The notes under the pieces are model-generated. The model worked only from the letters and a program-made list of their open reading frames with translations. It searched no databases and was not told where the DNA came from. Shown piece by piece: positions 10,180 to 20,962 of a stretch of 64,000 nt of DNA (its first letter is position 1; each line of letters opens with the position of its first letter). The position numbers and the translations under genes were made by a program. Source of the DNA: Vitrella brassicaformis (lineage: Eukaryota > Sar > Vitrellaceae); NCBI GenBank assembly GCA_001179505.1, contig CDMY01000878.1, positions 177,993-241,992 of the forward strand. The letters are read 5' to 3'.

Positions 10180-12717
10180 ATGTCGTCGGGTCGTCAGGAC
10201 AGCGACATGGCCCCTGCTGGCCCGGTGGACGGTGGCGGTACCGATGAAGGTACACGCAGCTCAGACAGATGCAGCACATCACACATCACACACAGCATCA
10301 TCGTGTGTGTGGATGTGTGTGTTCCTTTGCAGACGATGTAGCCGAGGAGGAGACCAACGGTGGCGGTCAGCACATAGGGAACAAAGACAATCGCAATGAT
10401 GGCGTTGACAAGGGTGAGCGACGGGCTGTGAGATATAGCAAGCAGCACGGTCACGACTGCTCGTCTGTATGTGTGCAGGTGTTGGTGGCGGTGTTAGCGG
10501 TGTTGGCCGTGTTTGTGGGAGTCGCGGTGTCGGCGTCGGTGAGGGTGCTGGCGGGCAGCAGCGCAGCGGGCAGAGCCGGAGACGACAGAACAGAGGTACA
10601 CGCCGGCCGACCCACCGCCACACAAATCAGAATCGCCGCTCGAGCTCCCTGTTGTGCCAACCACAGGTGCGCCGTTACCACCTGGGTGGAAGAGCTCGGG
10701 GGTCGACGTCAGCGTCCCTGCTGGCACTGGTGACGCCAGCTTGATTCTGTCCAAGGGCATCATGGAGCGCGCCATCACTGACGCACAGCAGGTCACGGAC
10801 GTTATCCAGCAGCAGGGATCGGATCCCGACTTGATGGCGGGGCTGCGGGCGAGCTCTACGGGTGCCTATTTAGCCTATTCTATGCTCTCGCTGTGCATTG
10901 ACAACCCCATCGACAACAGCGTGCCGTCCATCTGGGCATACGACGGCGATGCTGGTGCGCGTCCGGTCGTCATGCCCATGTGGCAGACCCCCGGCCTCCA
11001 GCTCGCCGTCATGCAGGCTCTGATCGACAACGGCGCCGACATCAATGCGGGTCAGAGCAGCGACCATACGCCCATCCGAGTGTCCATCGCTTCGTGCAAC
11101 CCGGAGGCATTCGGCCTCCTGATGGGCCAGCCAGGTACACACCCATTCACAGCATGGTTTACGTCTGTCTTTCTGTCTGTCTGTCTGTCTCTTCCAGGCA
11201 TCTAGCTGCAGGGGCGATACGTGATCGGTCTGCCGCCCACATTGCCGACGGACCAGCCGAATGAGGACAGCGAGGCCACGCTGCTGTCCTTCTACCGGCA
11301 GCTCATCCAGCGGGACAGCACACTCGCGACTGAGCGGGACCCGTGTGGCACCTTGAACCTGGTGCCTTGGGCGGCCTCGAGCCATCCCGTCTGGTCTCAG
11401 CAATTCATCGAGAGCTACATCGACCTGCTGGTGGCCAACGGGGTGGACATCGCGGCCGTGGACAACGAGGGAGGGACGCCATTGCATTTCGCGACCTACA
11501 GCGGCTCCCACCGTGTCGCTGCCTCTCTCTGCCGCCGTCTCACCGCTGCTGACATCAACAGAGGGACGCTGCATGCCCCCACGCACACACCCCTCCTCGT
11601 CGCCGCCCTACAGCTCTATGACGACACACAACGGCTGCGGGACATCACGGAGCAGGCCGAGAGGGATCGGGCCACCATCCGGATCTCCAACCTCAAGACC
11701 ACCATCCGTGTGCTCCTAACTGTCGGTGGCGACATCGCCCTCATGCCCACAGCCACAGAGCGAGAACGCCGTCTTCGCAAGCTGGTGGTGGCGGAGCGCG
11801 GGACAGTTGTCAAGGAGCTGATCATTCCCGAGCTGCGCCCTGCCACCATCGAGGCGCAGGAGCGGCTGCAGAAGCTGAAGGAGCACCGCGACAAACACAA
11901 CACACACAAGAGGCGGCAGGCCACGCGAGAGGCCAGGGAAGCCCCCACAGCGGCCGAGTTGGCGCGGCAGCAGAGGGAAGCCGACGCCAAAGCGGAGGCT
12001 CTCATCAGAGAGGAGGAGGCAACTATGGCGAAGGCGGGCAAGAAGAAGAGCAAGGGGGGCAAGGGGCAGACGAAGACGGGCAAGGGGCAGCCCAGCACAG
12101 CCACAGCCACCTCCACCTCCACCAGCAGCCCGCCGGGTGGCGAAGACGACCAGGCGGACAGCACTGTGGCAGCGGATGACGCTGAGGAGGACAGCGACGC
12201 CCTGCTGCTGGAGTCTACCTTCGCCAGCCGCGCCATCGAAAGGCAGAAGCAGACAACCAACCCCAAACAGTACAAGGCGGCGGCACCCACCAGACCCGAG
12301 CCAGCTACCCACACCGAAGAGTCGACTCGTCCCCCCTTCTCGCCCTTCCAGCCCCCCACGGCCAAGCACAAAACGACTGAGCAGCTGTCAGCTGACCGTC
12401 TGCTGCTCTCCCGCCCCAGCGGCATGTCGACGGCCGACCAGACGCCCCGCGAGGAGCGCCTGCCGCGCCCATCGGCAGGCAGCAAGTTGGGCAGAGGCAG
12501 GGGGCTGGGCGTGCCAGCTGCTGCACCATCCTCAGCGGCTCGGCCGGTCCCTCCCTCTCCCTGTCTGCCGTCGGCTGAGGAGCTGCGCGAGTCGGCCAAG
12601 CGGCCTTCGTTTGTGTCGTCGACCCCACCCCCTCCGCCCCTCCCACCTGCACACCAACCGGCGAGCGGTGCCGATGAGGAATTCCCGCCTCTAGGGCATG
12701 TGTCACAGCAGCTGTAA
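10180..12717 (+). CDS. Ankyrin-repeat protein A, interrupted by an in-frame TAG
   Basis: Exons 10180-10249, 10333-10413, 10479-10595, 10667-11134 and 11198-12717 join in phase into 752 codons, but codon 248 (11203-11205, just after the last splice) is TAG. Exon 3 encodes a Gly-rich linker. Ankyrin-like units follow, e.g. QALIDNGADINAGQSSDHTP and VDNEGGTPLHFATYSGSHR. The C-terminal ~300 residues are charged, Lys/Glu-rich coiled coil and then Pro/Ser-rich. The region aligns with ankyrin gene B at 34271-35905 on both sides of the stop (shared RRLTAADIN / QRLTAADID), so the downstream part is genuine coding sequence. No alternative acceptor that I tested restores the frame. It is a pseudogene, a readthrough gene, or contains a sequence error. 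Confidence 0.65.
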
Positions 12718-12798
12718 GCAGACAGACACAGAGAAGGGGATGGACGGATGTGCACAATGAATGGCGCTGCTGTGTGTCGTCGTCTCTCTTTGTATCAG

Positions 12799-13671
12799 TG
12801 ACGGCCTGTTTGCCTCTTCGTCAAGTGGGTATCGTCCCTCATATCACCGCGGCCCTCCGCCACTCGTCAAGTACCCCAAGTCAGGCACATACAGGCCGAT
12901 ATGAGGCCACCTCACGGACACACCGGTGGGTGACGGTTCTGCATGCAACTCTTCAGGCCGTTGGGGACTTCGTTGAGTCACGACGACACCCGTCAGTCGC
13001 CATTCTGCGAGCCAAGGTGCGTATACGTGAGCTGCCGACCAACACACGCCACATGGCCGCCACCAAATCGCCATGTCTGTGTTGCATCGTGTCAGATCCG
13101 CGTTTGATGCCTGTCCCTCGTCCAGTAGCTACGACCATCCCAGTGCTGCACCAGCAGCAGCAGCAGCCGCATTCGCAACAGCATCAGCATCATACCAAGA
13201 GCCACTACTAGCGTGGACAGGCTGACCCACCCACACCACACCACACAGGCGGCTCGTCACGTATTGGCTTTGCGTGTGCTACCAGGTCATCGCACTATGA
13301 TGAGGGCGGACAGGACGCCCCGGTGTCGGCACACCTTGCTGCTGCTCCCAATGCTGTAGATGATAGGTGGGTGTCGATTGGCTGTCTCACTTCTCAGTGT
13401 CCACATGTCTGTATGTGTGTGTATGTGTGTGTGTGTGTGCAGGGTGGGCGTGTCGTTGCGGGAGGCTCAGCTGCAGCGCGAGAATGAGGAGCTCAAGCGA
13501 AGGTACACACAATCCCATAATACAGCACATGAGAATGAAACGAAACTGTCCCGTTGGTCGGTCAGACTTGCCGAGCTCACCACCGCCCAGCAGCACCAGC
13601 ATCCTTCCCCCGGACATCCCTCTGGCCAGCTGATACATACATTTCACACACAATCAAACGTAGATCAGTGA
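12799..13671 (+). CDS. Small protein with C-terminal coiled coil, 5' end not found
   Basis: Six phase-consistent exons: 12799-12870, 12957-13016, 13096-13212, 13286-13366, 13443-13502, 13566-13671 (stop TGA). The encoded chain is Ser/Pro/Ala-rich (an Ala run in exon 3) and ends in a charged helix, LREAQLQRENEELKRRLAEL, typical of a short coiled coil. No known domain. The exon bearing the start codon could not be identified; an ATG at 12758 does not join in frame. The stop lies only 13 bp from the stop of the convergent gene at 13685, so transcripts must overlap. Confidence 0.5.
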
Positions 13672-13684
13672 GTCAGTGAGTTAG

Positions 13685-16600
13685 TCAGACAGTCTCTTCC
13701 CCTTCGTCGGCCTTGTGTATGATCCCCGGCTGCTTGGTCGCGTGCATGAGCATCTTGTCGTACTCAAACGGCTGCTGGTCCTGCTGCCGCCACGACCGCA
13801 CCATCATCATGTCGTTCATTCTGACATACACAACACCAATGTCAACACCAATGACAACACACCATACAGCCTTCCACTCTCTCTTGGCTCACTCACCGAG
13901 ACACGATCTTCAGCTTCGATAGCGTGTCCTTGCCCGCCGCCCCCACTGACGCCGAGCTCTTGCCGCTGCTCGCGCTGCTCGACGACGACTCAGACCTGCT
14001 CTTACCCGCCCTGACAGCCAGGCGGGATGACCCCGTCTTGGGCAGCCGTGTGGCCATCCTGCCCCAAGAGGAAGGGCTCTTGTCCCTTTGTGCTGCTGGG
14101 GAGGCGTCTTGGGTCCGGTCGTCGCTGAAGGCGATGTTGCGCCTGCTGGGGCTGATGTCGGCCTCGGGCTGTTGCTGTTGTTGTCTCGATGTGATGAGGA
14201 TGCCTTTCTTGCTGCCCCTGTCGGCCAAGGCCATCTGTTGGTCGCTCGCGACATCGGCAGCGACGTGAAGCGGTGTGGGGGTGGGGCCGGGTGCGGGAGC
14301 GGGAGCGGGGACAAAAGGGGAGAGGGGGCTTGCGACAGATGACCGCACGCTGCTGCGGCGATGCATCGCCCGGCCGAACAGGGCAGCCATGGGGGGTGCT
14401 GCTGCTGCTGCTGCATCAGGTGTCTCCTGTTGTGCTGCTGCTGCTGCTGATGGGGCATAGCTTGCCTTGCGGCTGCTCTTTCTCCGCTGCCGCAACAGGT
14501 CAGAAAGCTTCCCCGGCTGCACCCCCAGCGTATCAGCAGGTCGCTTCCCCTTTGTGGCCAACACGGCAGCAGCGGTGACGACAGAAGGTCTCTTCTTCTC
14601 TTCGGCTGCCTCTGCTTCACCATGGCTGCTGCTCGCGCTGCTGCTGCTAGGTGAGGGGACGCCGGGGATGTCTGGCGGTGCCTGGGGTGCGTACCTGCGC
14701 GCCTCTGGTGTGGCGCCGGTCTTGACGGCTCTGGAGAACTTGGCGAGGGGCGACTGTGCCACGAGTATGTCGCAGGCCGGTGTGAAGCCCTGGCTGGCGC
14801 GGAGGTTGACGTGGCTCTGGTCGATGCGGAAAAAGCCAATGCCGATCTGTGTGAAAGCAAAAGGCATATCGGGGTGCGGTGGGTGCGGGCGAGTGTGTTA
14901 GGTGTACGTGTCTGTTGAGTGTTTCGACTCTCTGCCAGTCCTCCCAGAAGAGGAGACACGGACAGACGTGCCGAATCTCACGCTGCAGAAACACAGCCAC
15001 ACTCAGCATCGCTGGGTACCTGAAATGCCGTCGCAGGAGACGTCAGGACATCAACCTCGCCATGCAGCCCCCCCGAACACACCTGTGGCACAATTCGACG
15101 AAGTCCACAAGATAGAATCGCTCGTAGGGCTCCAGCGTGAAGTCGATCCACGCCGCGTCGAAGGACTCGACGGAGTGGTTCTCATAGGCCTGGTAGAAGG
15201 TGTTGAGCTGCTGGGGGCCGATGTAGTGCACCGTCCATGAGCGGGAGATCTTCAGGATCGTGTAAAACATGAACTGGGCCAGCTCCATGAAGGACAGGCT
15301 GGCAAACATGAGCGTGGTGTACAGATACACATCCCATGTTGTCTCGCGGCCGGCACCTGAGACACACAGAGGAGACGGAGATTGGGAGCGAGGGAGTCAT
15401 TTGCGTGTGGTTGACGGACCGGCGAGGTCGAAGAGTGCTTCAACGATTTTGTCGACGGCGTCTCTGTGGCTGCGGACGACGTGTATGATGCCCTTGGTGG
15501 GCACCTCGGTTATCCAACCCACATGCAGACGCTTGCCGGTCTCCAGCTGGTGGATGCGCACAAAATGCCTGACATGACGGTGGTAGGGGGCGAGACATCT
15601 GGCAGATGCATGCCTATGTATGTGAATGCTTACTTGTACATATCGAATATGTGTCGCTGGGTGATTCCGAGGTCGTCAAAGAGCTCCTCCACCTGAACAG
15701 GAGATAAAAGGGAAAAGGACAGCCTTCTTCTCTTCTGTGCGCCGATAAGCGCCTGTTCTCTGTGGTCCTGAGTGCCTTGTCTGTTGGTCGGTGTGGGTGT
15801 GTGGATGGGTGCTCACCTCACCTCGGGGAGCGGGTGTGGCGGTGCTGATGTTCGGAAGAGCCAGAAGTATATGCCCACGCCCACCACCAGGAGCCCCACA
15901 AACACCCCAATAATGATCAGCGAATCGTCTCTCGATACCTCCAGCTGCAACGGTCCTTCATCCTCCTCCTCTTCCTCCTCCTCCTCGACGCCCTGCATTA
16001 AGTCACGTCATGTCTTGTGTCTCGCCACTCTCTCGCTTACGTAGATGGCGTGGTCGCATTCCTTCGGCCACGGCCCCGCCAGTGTGGCGCATAGCGCTCT
16101 CGTGACTCCTTCAGGCGTCACTGGACCGGTGTATCGCCATCCATTGATCGCCACAGCAAAGGGGGCGGGATCATCAAGCCCCTCCCCGCCCAGCGCGTTG
16201 CCGTAGCGAATCCCGGGGCCCGATATCACCACTGACGCGCGCCAGTTGGTGCTGTTTCTGTCGTCCCTCTGTCTCCTGAGGAGCTCCTCCCCTCCCCCCG
16301 TGCCCGTGTCGGCCATGCATGTCTTCACCTCTGCGGCGATGAAGATGGCATTCTCGGCCAGCATCTCGCTGTTGCACCCCTCGCTGAAGTAGGGGAACAC
16401 CAAGGCGGCCTCGTCATCGACGTCTTCAGCCGTCACGGCAGCCACTTCGGTGAAGGCCGTTGGGTCGGCACTGAGGGGGCAGTGGGTGGTGACGGCCTTG
16501 AGGTAGCGCCAGAAGGTCTCTGGGAAGGGGTGCAAGTCTCGCGGGTAGTCCTCTTCTGCTTTCTCTCCCTCGTCAGGGGCGGTGATATTTCTCGGCGGCT

Positions 16601-18093
16601 CGACTGCGAAGGTTCTGGCAGGTACAGGTGCGGCTGCCACTGGGTTGGAGCGATCGAAGAGACACAGACGGCGCAAATCCTCCTCGACTACCTATTCAGG
16701 ACAGGGGGACATTCTGGTTGTTGTTGACGCCCTCTCTGTCCCAGTGACTGACTTACATGGCTACCTCAGCTCCGGTGATGGGTCCGTGTGCATCCGGATC
16801 AGCCGAGCAGTACTCGAGAGAGGTCTTGCCACCAGTAAATGACCAACAATAGTCTTGCACCTGCTCGAATTGAATGAACAACCATCACAGCGGTGAAAAT
16901 GCCCTGCGCGCGCTCACGGTGAGCTCATTGGATTTGTCGCCCCGCTGGATCTGGTAGTGGAACTCCACAGCGACCAGCCCCCTCAGATACAGCATGGCGT
17001 CAGAAAACGGCTTCAGGAAGTGGGCAGCCTCAGGCGACCCCGAAGTGAGCCACACGTCGAGCTTGGCCGTGTCATACATCGGCCGGTCGCGCAGAAAGGA
17101 CAGCTCCACCACGATGGAAGACTTGTCGACCACCACTGCGTTCGGGTCGCCCAGTATCTTACTCGACACGTCCCTTGCAGCGTCGAAGAGAATGCGGCCT
17201 TCCCTGTATGGCACCAAGACGGTCGGGAGAGACAGGGTCGACCCATAGCCATCATCAAAAGCCGTGAAGTGTCGGAACCCGTCAACCGTGGCGTTGACGG
17301 TGACGGACCTCACCCGCCCGTCTGTCTCGTTGCCTGTGTACTCATACGCCTCGGTGGTGTCCGGGGCGTAGATGATAAGCACGTCGATGGCCTTGCTCTC
17401 AATCGCGGCGACGGCGGCTTTCTTGGCGGCCACACAGCCCCCCATGGGCACGATGAGGAAGTTGAGGAGGAACACATCATCGCCCGCCTTCTGGGCAGAG
17501 GTCAGTGTCGCCTGCTCCGTGAGGTTGTAGGCGGTCTCCCTCCGAAGGTTGAGGGTGTCATAGTCGCTGGCAATGCAGTAAGACTCGCCCCGCGAGCGAA
17601 GGTAGAACAGCTGGCCCCACACCGACTTGCCGTAGTCATAGTGGCCGAAAGGGGCCGTGGATGCCGCCACTTGAAAGGGCGACATCGGAGGGGATGTGTC
17701 TTCTGGCGGCTCGGTGATTGGAGAGGCGGCAGGCGTGCTCGTTGATGTGTCATCGTCTGGCGGAGCAGCTGCCGGTGTGGGGGATGGTTGAATCGTGGAT
17801 GTCGAAAGAGGCGGCTCTGTGCTTGTCGTGGCTGGCTCGTCCGTGGTTGATATTTCCGCGTTCGTGGTGGGCAGATCAGTGGTTGTCGGCGGCAAAGGTG
17901 TGGTCGTGGGCTCTATCTGGGCCTGGACGAGGCTGTCGATGACAGAATTGGGCTGCATGATACGCAGAGAAACGCAGTCATTCGCCGTGGATGAGGCGAT
18001 GTGAAACAGCCGGTCGTAGAAGGGCTCCACTGAACTGGTCGATGGAAGCTGATACAGAAGGAGGATAAGGCGTAAAAAGGCAAACGACATCAC
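13685..18093 (-). CDS. Vacuolar-sorting-receptor-like ectodomain fused to a large cytosolic region
   Basis: Ten exons (18093-16918, 16860-16765, 16691-16041, 15992-15822, 15692-15634, 15568-15420, 15356-15083, 15019-14908, 14846-13897, 13820-13685) join in phase to 1,257 aa. Order: signal peptide; Thr/Ser/Pro-rich linker (~60-140); PA-type domain; thioredoxin-like segment (KLDVWLTSG) as in plant VSRs; GAE|VVEEDLRRLC matching the VSR signature xxVVLENLRQLC; FAVAINGWRYTG matching the VSR xxVVNNRQYRG strand; acidic stretch; one membrane helix (~666-687, LIIIGVFVGLLVVGVGIYFW). VSRs carry cargo to vacuoles and end in a short tail. Here ~570 cytosolic residues follow: a helical, EF-hand-like module and a low-complexity Ser/Ala/Gln tail. 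The helix exon and next exon are phase-compatible and no ATG lies between them. Confidence 0.78.
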
Positions 18094-18170
18094 CGATGGA
18101 AGAGGAGAAGGGGGCGCGCCCCCCGTGAGACGCCGTCGAGATTTGAGACGGCGTCCCTCGAAAGCAAAGG
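18094..18170. promoter_or_regulatory. 77-bp bidirectional promoter with perfect inverted repeat
   Basis: Only 77 bp separate the divergent ATGs at 18093 and 18171. It contains GACGCCGTC (18129-18137) and its exact reverse complement GACGGCGTC (18147-18155) separated by 9 nt. The arms could be a dimeric factor site or a hairpin. Confidence 0.5.
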
Positions 18171-20824
18171 ATGTGGATTGTCGCCTTCCTCGTCACGGCT
18201 GCCTCTGCCACCGAAGCCAGACATCGACGGCTGCTGCCACCATTTGCCTTCTTCGTTCCTCGTCCCTCGCCCGTCGGTGCGAGCGGACGGGCGGCGTCAT
18301 GGGCCAGAAGCGTCGCTCACTCAACTCCTTCAGCGAACGATGAAGTGCGTTGCGGAGTTCTCGTGAGTGCAGCTGCACCAACAGTCGAATCTCCTCTCTC
18401 TGTCTGTCGTCCGCCGCAAGGCGCATTGTCGCGCACCTCTCTGACTCGGTCAGAGGTTTGCAGAGCCGTTCGCCCGCCATTCACCGACCGATGGAGTCCG
18501 CCGCGAGTGCCGAAGAGAAGGGCCAGCGCCGTTGCGACGAGTGACCACCAGATGAGGGTACGGTACGCATGGCGAACCAGGCAGAGAATGGATCACGCTC
18601 ACAGGCATCGGAAGGGTGCATGCATACACAAACGGGCGTTTCGTTTGTATGTGTTGTCGACTGGTGGTCAGTATTGCAAGGATATGTTGGAGATGTTGGC
18701 CGACAACAGGTTGGTCCTGCTCAAGGAGGTCGACAGAGGCGGGTAAGCCGCCGCCATAGAGCACAGCAATGTGCGTGTGGGAATGTGTGTATCCATGTGT
18801 GTGGGTGGTTGTACGTGAATGCAGCAATGCCATTGTGTTCAAGGTGAACAGTTTGTTGGTGCCAGGGGTCTTCCACGCGGTCAAAGCCATCCCAAGGGCC
18901 AATTTCCTGTGAGCTGCACCAGCTCACCCACGCACCCCCTCACACCACTACTGCCTGTCTACCTGTCTGCCTGCATCCACTCACATTGTTGTTGCTGTGT
19001 GGGTATTCGTTCGTTCAGCGGCCCCGATGGCCTGTGCAGCGAGGCCGAGATCCTCGACAAGTACCGCCGCCTCTTCGCCCTTCGGCCCGGCGCCAACCTG
19101 TGCGAGATCCACACAGTACATCAGCATGGAATGGATAGACGGCGGGGATCGCGACGAGGGCCGCGTGAGCGAGGCCGACGCGCGGCATATCGCACCGAGG
19201 GCGCTGCAGGGGCTGCGACAACTACACAGCCACCAAGTAAGTGTAGTGGATGGATGGATGGATGGACGGGGGAGGGGGGACCCAAACACACCTTCAACCC
19301 GTACATCCCTGTTCTGTCTGTGTGTGGCGTGACTGACAGCTCGCGCACGGGGACGTTTCATTGCGCAACATCATGCGCGACGGCCGACGGGTGGTGTTGG
19401 TGGACTTTGACAACATGGTAGTGTCATTACAAAACGTAAGTGTGTCGCGCACGGACGCACACATGGTGGAATGATTTTGCTCTCTTGTGTATGCGCATCC
19501 GTTCGTTCCTGCAGGCACCCGAATGTTACAATCGATTCGAATGCGGGCTATGGGTGTGGCCGTGTAAGCCGGCAATCAAATCTCCCTTCCAATACAGTAT
19601 TCAATGCATACCCCAATACAATCTTGGGTGTGTGTGTATGTGTGTGTGTAGGCCATTGTCCAGCAGCGGGACACAGTGCTCCGCAGCCAGCACGCGCACC
19701 AAGAGGGCTCCGTCGGCTGGTGCAAGAAGGCGCCGGTTCCATTCGTGTCGGTGAGTGAGCGGAAGTCCCTCACTCTCTCTCTCACTGACTCGTTCACTTC
19801 ACCTTCATGTGCCTGTGCAGGATAAGTTCCTACGCGGCCCGAATTCCAACCCCATCAAGGCTTACACACTCGGTGCCAAGGGTAAGTGCAGTGCACCCCA
19901 CATTAACACATAAACAAACATCCGGTTGTGTGTTGGTGTGGGTGTCTGTTGCAGACGTCGCTGGCTATGCTAGCGCATCGTCTCCATTGGCTTGGCAGGG
20001 GTGGTCGCCGGGCGGCGGCTCTCCTCCCACGCGGCCACCGGGGGGCGGCTTCCCTCCCACGCGGCCGCCAGGGGTCGGCTCACCTCCGCTGCACCCGAAC
20101 ACTACTCGCAAGTCGCACACGCGCAGGAACCCTCGCACTGGTACACACAACACTGCTCTCATGTGTACTGTACGGGACCGCTCTTGATGGGATGGATGTC
20201 CTTGTGTGTGTACCTTGGATGCCTGCAGTTGGTGTGTCGGTGAACTCAGGAACGACCCAGGCGCAGGCCAACGGAGAAAACTTCGCACCACACACACGGC
20301 TGGCCAGACAGACAGACAGACAGACAGGCAGGCAGACACGTACAACGCCTGCCAACCCCTACACGCCACATGCGACCGGCATGGGCGTGGCCGGCATCAT
20401 GCCCCTGGGCAGCGGCGCTCAGCATCAGCAGCAGCAGCAGGGGCCGGTGGGGGGAGGGGGGCTGGGGGGAGGCCTGTCGGCTTCGGAGTGCCATATCCTG
20501 GACACGCTCACTCAGACACTCACTCAGCTGGCCGCCGAGCAAATGGAGAGCGGCAGCATGGACCCCGGGGCCAAGCGGGCGGCCTTGCAGGCCAAACTCA
20601 TGGAGCTGGCCAACCAGAGTGGGCTGACCCTCAACACGTCCCAGATGGACAAGATGATCCAGCAGGCACAGAACGACGACCAAACCAGATGGCATGGCAC
20701 GGCACGGCACGGCACACACGTATACATATACACATACTCGAACTGGGGGGCGGGTGGGGTGGATGGATGGGAGGGTGGGCGCGGCGCATTCATGGATATT
20801 AGTACGTCCTGGCTGACTGACTGA
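18171..20824 (+). CDS. Signal-peptide protein-kinase-like protein, one apparent frameshift
   Basis: Exons 18171-18557, 18672-18742, 18825-18908, 19019-19236, 19340-19435, 19515-19553, 19652-19750, 19821-19881, 19955-20140, 20229-20824; all joins fit except that exon 4 changes frame internally (+1) near 19095-19125. N-terminus MWIVAFLVTAASATEA looks like a signal peptide. Kinase features: a Gly-containing N-lobe ending in the VAIK-like Lys (FHAVKAIPR), helix-C-like AEILDKYRRLF, hinge ISMEWIDGG, catalytic loop HGDVSLRN, and VDFDN where DFG is expected. The C-terminal ~300 residues are Pro/Gly-rich repeats (PPTRPPGGG), a translated CAGA repeat, and a final helix. Signal peptide plus divergent kinase recalls apicomplexan rhoptry kinases, but orthology is not shown. 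Confidence 0.68.
20302..20336 (+). repeat. CAGA tandem repeat inside coding exon
   Basis: Tandem CAGA/CAGG units lie within the last exon of the kinase-like gene and are read in frame as alternating Arg/Gln/Thr/Asp residues ([12 protein letters not shown]). No GT-AG intron that removes them was found. Confidence 0.7.
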
Positions 20825-20962
20825 CTGACTGACTGGATAGCTTAGCTGTGATGGCTGCTCTGCCTGCGTACTGTATTGTTGTTATTGGGTGTCCGTCAAG
20901 TCAAAGGTCACACACACATCATGTGCACACACACATCATGTGCACTGAGGAGAGAGAGAGAG

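Noticed and set aside
11616-12755. Long minus-strand open frame (about 380 codons) opposite ankyrin gene A
   Set aside because: Mirror of the low-complexity Ala/Ser/Pro-coding strand; no splice or domain support, and the plus frame matches the ankyrin paralog.
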